A stretch of DNA of 9,385 bases from an uncultured Selenomonadales bacterium (GTDB lineage Bacteria > Bacillota_C > Negativicutes > Selenomonadales > Selenomonadaceae): the NCBI GenBank assembly GCA_937916025.1, contig CALGGX010000138.1, positions 1 to 9,385 of the forward strand, in the 5' to 3' direction. The translations under genes were made by a program, and so were the position numbers. Of the stretch, positions 1-5,353 are shown piece by piece; position 1 is the stretch's first letter; every line of letters starts with the position of its first letter. The notes beneath the pieces are model-generated. The model did no database searches, was not told where the DNA came from, and was given only the letters and a program-made list of their open reading frames with translations.

Positions 1-57
1 CTTCGTCCTTTCGATGCCGACGAATTTGCACGGGCTTTGTTTGAATCGGAGAAATAA
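1..57 (+). CDS. 3' end of an unidentified gene
   Basis: An open frame runs from the first base to a TAA at 55-57 and encodes the last 18 residues of a protein ending in ADEFARALFESEK. The tail is too short to assign to a family. Its final codons contain the GGAGA ribosome-binding site (48-52) of the Rpn-family gene that starts 2 bases after the stop, so the two genes are probably co-transcribed, or the nuclease gene was inserted directly behind it. That the frame is coding is inferred from this packed junction. Confidence 0.5.
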   Translation, partial: LRPFDADEFARALFESEK

Positions 58-59
58 AA

Positions 60-938
60 ATGGTAAAAGATTGGGATCAACTTACAATCAGCAATGACTT
101 CATCTTCAATCGGGTAATGGAGAAAAATCCGGGCATTTGCAAACGGCTGCTCGAGCTCATTCTCGAGTTTGAGATCGATGAGATCGTGTATCCGGAACGG
201 GAGAAGACGCTGACAGAGCATGGTCTGAGCAAAGGCATTCGGCTCGACGTGTATGTTCAGTCGAAAGACGGACGCAAACATTTCGATGTCGAAATTCAGA
301 CGTCGAAAAAACACGAGCTCGGCAGGCGCATGCGGTACTATCAGAGTACGATTGATTTCAACGCGCTCAACAAAGGTCAGCATTATTACGAATTGGGCGA
401 GTCTTACATCATTTTCATCTGTACGTTTGATTACTTCGGCGCGGAGCGGTACAAATACGTGTTTCGACAAAAATGCGAAGATGATACCGGCATTTTGCTG
501 AATGACGGCGCGACGAAGATCATATTGAACTCGAAAGGCAAGCTCGGCGAGATCGACGGCGATTTGCAAGCCTTTCTTCAATATGTCGGAGGGTTGAAAG
601 TCGAGAACTCGTTTGTGGATGAACTCGACGACGCGGTGAAGCTTGTCAAGCAATCGAGAATTGAAAGGGCTGATTACATGCATTACACGGAACATATCGC
701 GGAGGAAAAGTTCTTCGCTCGCAACGAAGGCATTGAAATCGGGCTCGCAAAGGGAGTTGAACGCGGGCGCGCAGAGGGAGTCGAACGCGGACGCGCAGAA
801 GGAGTTGAACTCGGACGCGAACAGGAAAAGATCGCCATGATCAAGAAATTTTGGGCGGCAGGCACTCCGATCAATTTCATTGAAGAGGCAACCGGCTTGT
901 CGAAAGAACAGATCGAAGGTATCATTAAAGCCGACTGA
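60..938 (+). CDS. Rpn-family recombination-promoting nuclease / PD-(D/E)XK transposase-like protein (RpnL-like)
   Basis: A 292-residue protein. Residues 1-200 look like the PD-(D/E)XK nuclease core of Rpn/PDDEXK-transposase proteins: an N-terminal NDFIFNRVM motif, then a probable metal site with D63 in RLDVYV and E78 plus Q80 in FDVEIQT. Residues 201-292 are the variable C-terminal domain: a MHYTEHIAEEKFFARN helix, a run of four-residue GxxxG repeats (224-255), then a small helical end with GLSKEQIEGI. Family members are DNA endonucleases first noted for promoting recombination. E. coli Rpn proteins have since been reported as toxic anti-phage nucleases restrained by their separately translated C-terminal domain. 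The ATG at 60 follows GGAGA by 7 bases. Two genes homologous only to the C-terminal domain lie directly downstream. Family assignment is confident; a defence role is inferred. Confidence 0.88.
   Translation: MVKDWDQLTISNDFIFNRVMEKNPGICKRLLELILEFEIDEIVYPEREKTLTEHGLSKGIRLDVYVQSKDGRKHFDVEIQTSKKHELGRRMRYYQSTIDFNALNKGQHYYELGESYIIFICTFDYFGAERYKYVFRQKCEDDTGILLNDGATKIILNSKGKLGEIDGDLQAFLQYVGGLKVENSFVDELDDAVKLVKQSRIERADYMHYTEHIAEEKFFARNEGIEIGLAKGVERGRAEGVERGRAEGVELGREQEKIAMIKKFWAAGTPINFIEEATGLSKEQIEGIIKAD
678..938 (+). CDS. Candidate intragenic start giving a separate Rpn C-terminal domain (RpnS-like antitoxin)
   Basis: Inside the nuclease gene and in the same frame, an ATG at 678 (residue Met207) is preceded by AAGGG at 665-669, 8 bases away. 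Translation from here would give an 86-residue protein holding only the GxxxG-repeat helix and the helical end. In E. coli Rpn genes the same domain is made from an internal start and inhibits the full-length toxin. The downstream paralogues begin at nearly the same point in the alignment (MHYTEHIAE here, VEYSEHIAE from the GTG at 960, MHYMEHIAE from the ATG at 1224), which supports a real start. No direct evidence of translation exists in the sequence, and a fortuitous purine run is possible. Confidence 0.45.
   Translation: MHYTEHIAEEKFFARNEGIEIGLAKGVERGRAEGVERGRAEGVELGREQEKIAMIKKFWAAGTPINFIEEATGLSKEQIEGIIKAD
744..815 (+). repeat. Three in-frame 24-bp tandem repeats (8-residue units) in the Rpn C-terminal helix
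   Basis: Three consecutive 24-bp units (744-767, 768-791, 792-815) encode LAKGVERG, RAEGVERG and RAEGVELG, each made of two GxxxG-type four-residue repeats. The units differ by only a few bases. The paralogous gene at 951-1148 lacks exactly these 72 bp, so the array appears to gain or lose whole units. In E. coli RpnS the equivalent repeats lie in the dimer-interface helix and vary in number between strains. Confidence 0.85.
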
Positions 939-950
939 GCGGCATTAAGG

Positions 951-1148
951 ATGATGCATGTGGAATACTCGGAACATATCGCGGAGGCAAAATTCTTCGC
1001 GCGCAACAAAGGAATCGAAATCGGGCGCGAACAGGAAAAGATCGCCATGATTAAGAAATTTTTTGCGGCAGGCACGCCGATCAATTTCATCGAGATCGCA
1101 ACCGGCTTGTCGAGAGAACAGATCGAAAATATCGTAAAAGCCGACTGA
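951..1148 (+). CDS. Free-standing Rpn C-terminal-domain protein (RpnS-like)
   Basis: A protein of at most 65 residues, homologous along its whole length to residues 207-292 of the nuclease at 60-938 but with no nuclease core and none of the 8-residue repeats. The body is EYSEHIAEAKFFARNKG, GIEIGREQEK, then the helical end with AAGTPINFIEIATGLSREQI. The ATG codons at 951 and 954 sit too close to the AAGGA at 947-951. The GTG at 960 has an 8-base spacing and lines up with the internal Met207 of the nuclease, so the true product may be 62 residues. The frame is open and all core residues are conserved, which suggests it is still functional. It could be an extra antitoxin for the neighbouring nuclease, or an antitoxin kept against a related one. 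It could also be duplication debris that has not yet decayed. Confidence 0.6.
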   Translation: MMHVEYSEHIAEAKFFARNKGIEIGREQEKIAMIKKFFAAGTPINFIEIATGLSREQIENIVKAD

Positions 1149-1160
1149 ACGGCATTAAAG

Positions 1161-1202
1161 ATGAATCATGAGGCATATTCGCATGGCTGCAAGAAGGATT
1201 GA
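1161..1202 (+). pseudogene. Remnant of another Rpn C-terminal copy
   Basis: Directly after the second copy's stop, the ATG at 1161 opens a 13-codon frame reading MNHEAYSHGCKKD before a TGA. Its first seven codons resemble the start of the second copy (MMHVEYSEH), and the DNA is similar over about 20 bases. It looks like the beginning of a third duplicated unit that was truncated or replaced by the divergent gene at 1209. The match is short and may be only the end of the duplicated segment. Confidence 0.35.
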
Positions 1203-1208
1203 TCAAAA

Positions 1209-1490
1209 TTGGATATTACTCATATGCATTACATGGAACATATTGCTGAAGTAGAACACTTAGCGTATTGGGAAGGATTCGTAGAAGGATTCGTGGAAAG
1301 TTTTGTAAATGAACGTTTGAAGGCTGTTTCAAAAAATATTGAGCGTGAAGAAACCATAACCGTTTGCCGTAAACCGGCATATATCCTTGTTATTAAGAAA
1401 ATGCTGAAAGAGGATATTTCGATCAATACCATTGCTTTCGTAACGGGTTGGACACAAGAACAAATTCTCGCCATCGTCAACGACAATTGA
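1209..1490 (+). CDS. Divergent Rpn C-terminal-domain-like protein
   Basis: Up to 93 residues from the TTG at 1209, which follows AAGGA (1194-1198) by 10 bases; a later ATG at 1224 would align with the paralogues. The N-terminus HMHYMEHIAEVEHLAYWEG matches the nuclease tail (YMHYTEHIAEEKFFARNEG). A run of four-residue repeats follows (GFVE, GFVE, SFVN), then about 30 unrelated residues, then an end with the same pattern as the nuclease tail (VIKKMLKEDISINTIAFVTG and WTQEQI, against MIKKFWAAGTPINFIEEATG and LSKEQI). The DNA is visibly more AT-rich and uses different codons (GTA, GAA, TTT, AAA) from the two copies before it, so it probably came from a different rpn gene. It has no nuclease core. 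It could be an antitoxin remnant or an orphan antitoxin of another Rpn. Confidence 0.55.
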   Translation: MDITHMHYMEHIAEVEHLAYWEGFVEGFVESFVNERLKAVSKNIEREETITVCRKPAYILVIKKMLKEDISINTIAFVTGWTQEQILAIVNDN

Positions 1491-1515
1491 GCTTGTTAAT
1501 CTGAAGTTCACAGTT

Positions 1516-1520
1516 GGAGG
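1516..1520 (+). promoter_or_regulatory. Ribosome-binding site that fixes the surE start
   Basis: GGAGG lies 8 bases before the TTG at 1529. An in-frame upstream TTG at 1514 overlaps this site and cannot be the start, so the protein begins MKILLTNDDG, as SurE proteins do. Confidence 0.8.
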
Positions 1521-1528
1521 TGAATGCA

Positions 1529-2308
1529 TTGAAAATCCTGTTGACAAACGACGACGGCATTGCGGCAAAAGGCATTTGGGCACTCGCTTCCGTGCTGTCG
1601 AAAGAACACGACATAATCATCGCCGCGCCCATGGAACAGCAGAGCGGCATGTCGCATGCACTGTCAATTCATAAGCAGATCGAATTCAAACGCGTCCGTC
1701 CGAGTCGCCTCAAAGAATTGCTTGACGAACATGAGCTCCCGCTCAACGGCAGAATCGAGGCGTGGGAGATTGGCGGCACTCCGACCGATTGCGTCAAGAT
1801 ATATCTCGAGGCAATCAATCCGACCGCAAAGCCGGACGTTGTCATCAGCGGCATCAATCACGGCGCGAATCTCGCAACGGATGTGGTTTATTCCGGAACG
1901 GTCGGCGCGGCACTCGAAGGACATTTGCATGAAATTGCGGCATTGGCGGTTTCGCTCGACATTGCCTCGGAGATCGAGTTCGAGGACGCGGCGGAAGCAG
2001 TCGCGGAATTTTTGATTGACATATGGAATCGGGATCGGAATTTTTTCTGCAACATAAATTTTCCGAAGCAGTACAAAAACAGCCGCGCGGAGTTCGTTTA
2101 CACAAAACTCGGGCGGCGAGATTACATCAACGCGTTTAAGTTGCTGAATGAAGAAGACAAAACGTATTATCGCATCGGCGGACAAGTCTACGATATCGAT
2201 CGCTCCGAAGGCACGGATATTTACGCCGTCGAATGCGGCTATGTTTCAGTCACACCCCTGCATGACGATATAACCGATTACGGCAAACTCGAATCGTATT
2301 GCCCTTGA
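1529..2308 (+). CDS. surE: 5'/3'-nucleotidase SurE
   Basis: A 259-residue cytoplasmic, metal-dependent nucleotidase that removes phosphate from 5'- and 3'-nucleoside monophosphates. The N-terminus MKILLTNDDG carries the metal-binding Asp8-Asp9 pair. Ser39 in EQQSGMSHA and Asn110 in SGINHGANLATD complete the metal site, and YSGTVGAALEG is the family signature. GTPTDCV (83-89) is also typical. Between the strand after SHALS and GTPTDCV there is a stretch rich in charged residues (about 55-80) that seems longer than usual. The start is a TTG with GGAGG 8 bases upstream. It appears to lead a + strand operon running to ubiX. Only 38 bases separate it from the divergent Rpn-like gene, and I found no convincing promoter in that gap, so transcription may come from upstream. 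Identification is secure. Confidence 0.95.
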   Translation: MKILLTNDDGIAAKGIWALASVLSKEHDIIIAAPMEQQSGMSHALSIHKQIEFKRVRPSRLKELLDEHELPLNGRIEAWEIGGTPTDCVKIYLEAINPTAKPDVVISGINHGANLATDVVYSGTVGAALEGHLHEIAALAVSLDIASEIEFEDAAEAVAEFLIDIWNRDRNFFCNINFPKQYKNSRAEFVYTKLGRRDYINAFKLLNEEDKTYYRIGGQVYDIDRSEGTDIYAVECGYVSVTPLHDDITDYGKLESYCP

Positions 2309-2341
2309 ATTAAAACTGCAATCGATGGGAGGAAAATCGAA

Positions 2342-2815
2342 ATGGATTGGGAAATTCGCCGGGCGTCGGAGAATGATCTCGAGGCGATTGCCAAATTGGA
2401 AGCGACATGTTTTCCGCCTTCGGAAGCGGACTCGCTCGAGATGATCGCCGCCCGCTCGAATATGATCGCCGTCGTCGACGGGCGCATCGTCGGATATATC
2501 AATGCACTTTCGACTTCATCCGCGCGGCTCGACAATCGCTTTTATTCGCCGAAGCCGCCGATTGAGCAGAATTCGGACGGACTTGCATTGATGAGTATCG
2601 GAGTCGATCCGAATTTTCGTCGACGCGGGGTTGCCGCAAAACTCTTATCGGAAATGCTTCGGCAATCGCAAAAAAAATTCGCCGTGCTCGTTTGCAAGCA
2701 AGAGAAGATCGATTATTACAGCCGTTTCGGATTTCAATATGTCGGCATTTCCGCCGTCACACTCGGCAATCAACAATGGCATGACATGATTTTTTATAAA
2801 GATCGGAGTGAGTGA
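2342..2815 (+). CDS. GNAT-family N-acetyltransferase, AANAT-like
   Basis: A 157-residue acetyl-CoA-dependent N-acetyltransferase. It follows the layout of bacterial arylalkylamine (serotonin) N-acetyltransferase-like proteins: LEATCFPPSEADSLE near residues 19-33, then motif A SIGVDPNFRRRGVAAKLL (85-102), whose RRRGVA segment is the pyrophosphate-binding loop. VCKQEKIDYYSRFGF (117-131) is the family's C-terminal strand-helix, and QWHDMIF comes near the end. The substrate cannot be told from sequence; amines or polyamines are possible. GGGAGG at 2327-2332 precedes the ATG by 9 bases. It lies 33 bases after surE, and its stop is one base before the next gene's start, so it belongs to the operon. 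Confidence 0.88.
   Translation: MDWEIRRASENDLEAIAKLEATCFPPSEADSLEMIAARSNMIAVVDGRIVGYINALSTSSARLDNRFYSPKPPIEQNSDGLALMSIGVDPNFRRRGVAAKLLSEMLRQSQKKFAVLVCKQEKIDYYSRFGFQYVGISAVTLGNQQWHDMIFYKDRSE
2805..2808 (+). promoter_or_regulatory. Ribosome-binding site that fixes the CBS-ACT gene start
   Basis: GGAG ends 8 bases before the ATG at 2817. The longer frame starting with the GTG at 2808 would overlap this site, so the ATG is preferred. The site lies inside the last codons of the acetyltransferase gene. Confidence 0.75.
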
Positions 2816-2816
2816 A

Positions 2817-3482
2817 ATGTTTGTGGCAGAAAGAATGACAAAGCACCCCGTCACGGTTTCAAGCGACGCAACAATCGCCGAAGCCGCGCGGCTTATGAAG
2901 AAAAATCACTTCCATCGAATGCTCGTCGTCGACAACGGAAAACTCGTCGGCTATTTCAGCGATCGAGACGTAATGCGCGTTTCGCCTTCGCCCGCAACCA
3001 CGCTGTCGCGTTTTGAAGTCCGCGCGCTCCTCGACAAGCTCACCGTCAAAGAGATCATGCATCGCAAGGTGATCACCGTCAACGAAGACGCCACAATCGA
3101 AGAAGCCGCGCTGATCATGTACAACAACAAAGTCGGCGGCTTGCCCGTCATCAGCGAAATCGGCAATGTCGTCGGCATCATCACCGCCACGGATATTCTG
3201 AAGACTTTCGTCAGTCTGATGGGCTTGCCGGCAGGAAAAAGAACGCGCTTGACGCTCGAAGTCGAAAATCGCATCGGAACCATCGCCGAGATCACGAAAA
3301 TTTGCGCCGAGAGCGGAGCCAATCTCGACAGTATGATCACTTGTCGAAAGCCCGAAGGCGAGAAATTCGACGTCGTCATGCGATTTGAAGCTCCCGACTC
3401 CGTCATCGACGATATCAAATCGAAACTCAATCGCGTCGGCTACAACGTCATTCACACCGTAAGCATCGGCAATAAGGAGTGA
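2817..3482 (+). CDS. CBS-CBS-ACT domain protein (AcuB-like)
   Basis: 221 residues, with no membrane segment. Two CBS domains (about 5-58 and 76-133) form a Bateman module, with typical ends GYFSDRDVMR and GIITATDILK. A C-terminal ACT domain (about 144-217) begins LTLEVENRIGTIAEITKICAE. CBS pairs bind adenosine nucleotides such as AMP, ATP or SAM, and ACT domains usually bind small ligands such as amino acids, so this is most likely a ligand-sensing regulator. AcuB of Bacillus has this architecture and is linked to acetoin utilisation. No acetoin genes are present here, so that role should not be transferred. The gene is embedded in the surE-ubiX operon; its stop overlaps the ribosome site region of the next gene. 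Confidence 0.88.
   Translation: MFVAERMTKHPVTVSSDATIAEAARLMKKNHFHRMLVVDNGKLVGYFSDRDVMRVSPSPATTLSRFEVRALLDKLTVKEIMHRKVITVNEDATIEEAALIMYNNKVGGLPVISEIGNVVGIITATDILKTFVSLMGLPAGKRTRLTLEVENRIGTIAEITKICAESGANLDSMITCRKPEGEKFDVVMRFEAPDSVIDDIKSKLNRVGYNVIHTVSIGNKE
3474..3479 (+). promoter_or_regulatory. Ribosome-binding site that fixes the HAD hydrolase start
   Basis: AAGGAG ends 9 bases before the TTG at 3489. The alternative TTG at 3483 would leave only 3 bases, so the protein begins MIKAVIFDLDNTLYD. Confidence 0.75.
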
Positions 3483-3488
3483 TTGACA

Positions 3489-4190
3489 TTGATCAAAGCC
3501 GTCATTTTTGATCTCGACAACACTCTGTACGACTTCGACGCCGCCGATTTGATCGCGCGGAAGTATCTCTGTCGATACGCCGAAAAAACGCTCGGTCTCG
3601 ACGAAGAAACATTTTTGAAAATCTATTCCGAGTCTCGGCGCATCATCAAAACACGCCTGACCGAAGGCTCGGGGCAACATTCGCGCGTGCTTTTCTTTCA
3701 AACGACGCTCGAATTGCTCGGCAAAAATCCGTTTGATTATATTCTCGAAATGTATGAAGCATATTGGACGCCGTTCCTCGAGCACATGCAACTCTATGAC
3801 GGCGTGTTTGAATTTCTGCAACGGCTGAAATCGGCGGGGATCAAAACGGCGGTTTGCACCGATATGACGGCGCAAATTCAGTTCCGAAAGATCCGGAAGC
3901 TCGGTCTCTCGCATCTGATTGACGCGCTCGTTTCGAGCGAAGAGACCGGCGTCGAGAAGCCTTCGCCGATCATGTTTCGACTCGCGCTCGAAAAACTCAA
4001 CGTCCGCGCGGAAGAAGCCGCAATGATCGGTGACAGTCTCTCCAAAGACATCAAAGGCGCGGCAAATGTCGGTATTCTTCCGATATACTTTGTCGCCGGG
4101 CGTCCGATTGAAATATCCGAATTCCTGACGATCAAAACATATCGCGACGCCCGACTGCAATCGAACATTTTCGAGAACGGGGTGATGTAA
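3489..4190 (+). CDS. HAD-superfamily hydrolase, subfamily IA
   Basis: A 233-residue soluble phosphatase of the HAD family. All four motifs are visible. Motif I is FDLDNTLYD, with nucleophile Asp8 and acid/base Asp10. Motif II is VCTD with Thr124. Motif III is Lys157 in GVEKPSP. Motif IV is GDSLSKD with Asp182 and Asp187. The helical C1 cap lies between motifs I and II (about 17-100), as in YjjG-type nucleotidases and related sugar or nucleotide phosphatases. The substrate is not predictable from sequence. Together with SurE it may give this operon a second house-cleaning nucleotidase, but that is inference. The start is a TTG. The stop TAA shares one base with the ubiX ATG (TAATG), so the two are translationally coupled. 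Confidence 0.88.
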   Translation: MIKAVIFDLDNTLYDFDAADLIARKYLCRYAEKTLGLDEETFLKIYSESRRIIKTRLTEGSGQHSRVLFFQTTLELLGKNPFDYILEMYEAYWTPFLEHMQLYDGVFEFLQRLKSAGIKTAVCTDMTAQIQFRKIRKLGLSHLIDALVSSEETGVEKPSPIMFRLALEKLNVRAEEAAMIGDSLSKDIKGAANVGILPIYFVAGRPIEISEFLTIKTYRDARLQSNIFENGVM

Positions 4191-4747
4191 TGCGATTGAT
4201 CATCGGGATGAGCGGCGCGAGCGGCGTGATCATTGCGATAGAGCTTCTTCGGCGATTGAAAAAGCTCGACGTCGAAACATATCTGATCATTACTCACGGC
4301 GCGGAACTCACCATTCGGCATGAAACAAATCTCGATCCGTTTGAAATTCGACAGCTCGCCTTCCATTCTTACGGCATGGAAGATATCGACGCGGATATCG
4401 CTTCCGGCTCGTTCATTCACGACGGCATGATCATCGTTCCGTGCTCGATGAAGACAGTCGCCGGGCTCGCAATCGGTTATGCCGAAAATCTCCTGCTCCG
4501 CGCGGCGGATGTATGCATCAAAGAACATCGTCGCCTGATCATCGTGCCGCGCGAGATGCCGTTGAGCACCATTCATCTCCGAAACATGACGACGCTCTCC
4601 GAATGCGGCGCAATGATCATTCCGCCGATGCTTACGTTCTATAACGTGCCGCATACAATTGAGGAACAAGTCGATCACATCGTCGGCAAAATCCTGATGC
4701 CGTTCGGCTTGGGAAAAACGCCGGAGTGGCATCCGTCACGACAATGA
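4190..4747 (+). CDS. ubiX: UbiX-family flavin prenyltransferase
   Basis: 185 residues, a usual length. UbiX joins a dimethylallyl group to reduced FMN to make prenylated FMN, the cofactor of UbiD-type decarboxylases. Signatures are IIGMSGASG (4-12) for FMN phosphate binding, VPCSMKTVAGLAIGYAENLL (83-102), VPREMPLSTIHLRNM (119-133) and the PPMLTFYNVPHTIEEQVDHI segment (145-164). No UbiD-like partner is in the window; it is either nearby outside or elsewhere. In an anaerobe the cofactor may serve aromatic or menaquinone-pathway decarboxylases. It is the last gene of the surE operon and overlaps the HAD gene by one base. I saw no good hairpin terminator in the 44 bases between its stop and the next promoter. 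Confidence 0.93.
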   Translation: MRLIIGMSGASGVIIAIELLRRLKKLDVETYLIITHGAELTIRHETNLDPFEIRQLAFHSYGMEDIDADIASGSFIHDGMIIVPCSMKTVAGLAIGYAENLLLRAADVCIKEHRRLIIVPREMPLSTIHLRNMTTLSECGAMIIPPMLTFYNVPHTIEEQVDHIVGKILMPFGLGKTPEWHPSRQ

Positions 4748-4791
4748 AAAAATGTCTCCAACCCGTGCGGACTCGGCTTTGTATGTATCAA

Positions 4792-4820
4792 TTGACACTT
4801 CGCATGTAAAACGCTAAACT
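4792..4820 (+). promoter_or_regulatory. Sigma-70-type promoter for the small gene at 4853
   Basis: A perfect -35 TTGACA (4792-4797) is followed after exactly 17 bases by TAAACT (4815-4820), which matches the -10 consensus at four of six positions. Transcription would begin near 4827, giving a leader of about 26 bases that contains AAGGAG. It lies between ubiX and the next gene, so that gene can be expressed independently of the operon. Confidence 0.7.
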
Positions 4821-4838
4821 GATTTCGACGACAATCGG

Positions 4839-4844
4839 AAGGAG
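4839..4844 (+). promoter_or_regulatory. Ribosome-binding site that fixes the start of the 103-residue gene
   Basis: AAGGAG ends 8 bases before the TTG at 4853. The upstream in-frame GTG (4844) and TTG (4847) overlap or crowd this site. This is the same GGAG, 8-9 bases, TTG layout seen at surE and the HAD gene. Confidence 0.7.
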
Positions 4845-4852
4845 TGTTGAAA

Positions 4853-5164
4853 TTGGAATTGACATCGAAGATCGCGCTCGAGCAGTACTTTGAAGAAGGT
4901 CGAGATTTTTACAATTGCTTCGTGGTGTTGCGCGGCGATAAATTGGTCGAGCCGGTGGTCGAGGGCTCGTTCCTCGAAGAAATTCCGGCGTCGATCAAGA
5001 TCGAAGACAAGTTCGACATTTACGAAGGCGACGTGCTGATCTATCCGAAGACTCGGCAGTACTGCATTGTTGACGACATTCGCCATATCGCCGAGAAAGG
5101 CTATTACCTCATTCATTACCATACGAAATACAATCTGAAATATGTTCCGCGCGCCAAGGAATGA
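4853..5164 (+). CDS. Conserved-looking small protein of unknown function
   Basis: A 103-residue soluble protein beginning MELTSKIALEQYFEEGRDFY. I do not recognise a family. It is acidic in the first two thirds, alternates short hydrophobic strands (NCFVVLRG, FDIYEGDVLIY, YCIVDD, YYLIHYH) and is rich in Tyr, which suggests a small mostly beta fold. There is no signal peptide, membrane segment or Cys metal motif. It has its own promoter and strong ribosome site upstream, and a hairpin terminator begins 27 bases after its stop, so it is a single-gene transcription unit. That layout and the codon use, which matches the neighbours, support a real gene. No function is proposed. Confidence 0.75.
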   Translation: MELTSKIALEQYFEEGRDFYNCFVVLRGDKLVEPVVEGSFLEEIPASIKIEDKFDIYEGDVLIYPKTRQYCIVDDIRHIAEKGYYLIHYHTKYNLKYVPRAKE

Positions 5165-5180
5165 TCGACGTTCCGCGCGG

Positions 5181-5225
5181 AAAAAAAATCGGGATGCAAC
5201 CTTTAACAGAGGCGCATCCCTTTTT
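5181..5225. terminator. Bidirectional intrinsic terminator between convergent genes
   Basis: Arms GGGATGC (5191-5197) and GCATCCC (5214-5220) form a 7-bp stem, with a possible inner CCT/AGG pairing. On the + strand it is followed by TTTTT (5221-5225). On the - strand it is followed by a run of eight T (complement of 5181-5188). It can therefore end both the 103-residue gene and the DUF5672 gene, which converge here. Confidence 0.82.
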
Positions 5226-5229
5226 CATT

Positions 5230-5353
5230 TCAGTGATATATTCTCAATCGCTTAAGCCGCTCGACGCTCGGACGGCTCATCTTCCGAAGCATGACCGCCG
5301 ATTGTTTCATGTACTCTTGCCAAAACGACACGACGTCGACCGAACTCTGAACG
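5230..5353 (-). other. Out-of-frame continuation of the DUF5672 protein (frameshifted C-terminus)
   Basis: Reading the - strand in a shifted frame just after the GGGG at 5354-5357 gives GVQSSVDVVSFWQEYMKQSA, then a basic helical end ...VERLKRLRIYH and a TGA at 5230-5232, five bases before the terminator stem and T-tract zone. It looks far more like a natural C-terminus than the annotated frame, which ends EDEPSERRAA. Removing one G from GGGG, or adding one CA unit to the adjoining repeat, would restore it. The shift could be a real mutation, a switch, or a sequencing error. Confidence 0.65.

Larger units (their letters stand above)
678..1163 (+). repeat. Tandem duplication of the Rpn 3' end (copies about 678-953 and 960-1163)
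   Basis: The 3' part of the nuclease gene, including its stop codon and about 15 bases beyond, is repeated directly downstream. The segments 928-961 and 1138-1171 match at about 30 of 34 positions and extend across the stop codon (AAAGCCGACTGA, then CGGCATTAA). Further matches include GAACATATCGCGGAGG and GAACAGGAAAAGATCGCCAT in both copies. The second copy lacks the three 24-bp units. Homology through the non-coding spacer means DNA duplication, not convergent coding. The copies have drifted by several substitutions each, so the event is not very recent. Confidence 0.82.

Noticed and set aside
60..1490. Insertion sequence bringing in the Rpn cluster.
   Set aside because: The family is sometimes labelled transposase, but I found no terminal inverted repeats or target-site duplication flanking the cluster; the repeats seen are internal duplications.
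2859..4160. A 433-codon open frame on the - strand.
   Set aside because: It lies antisense to the CBS-ACT and HAD genes, whose domains are clear. Its composition is what the local codon bias produces on the opposite strand, and it has no recognisable motif.
5171..5182. Perfect 12-base palindrome TTCCGCGCGGAA after the 103-residue gene.
   Set aside because: A short GC-rich palindrome adjoining an A-run, with no second copy in a regulatory position. It is probably incidental or part of the terminator region.
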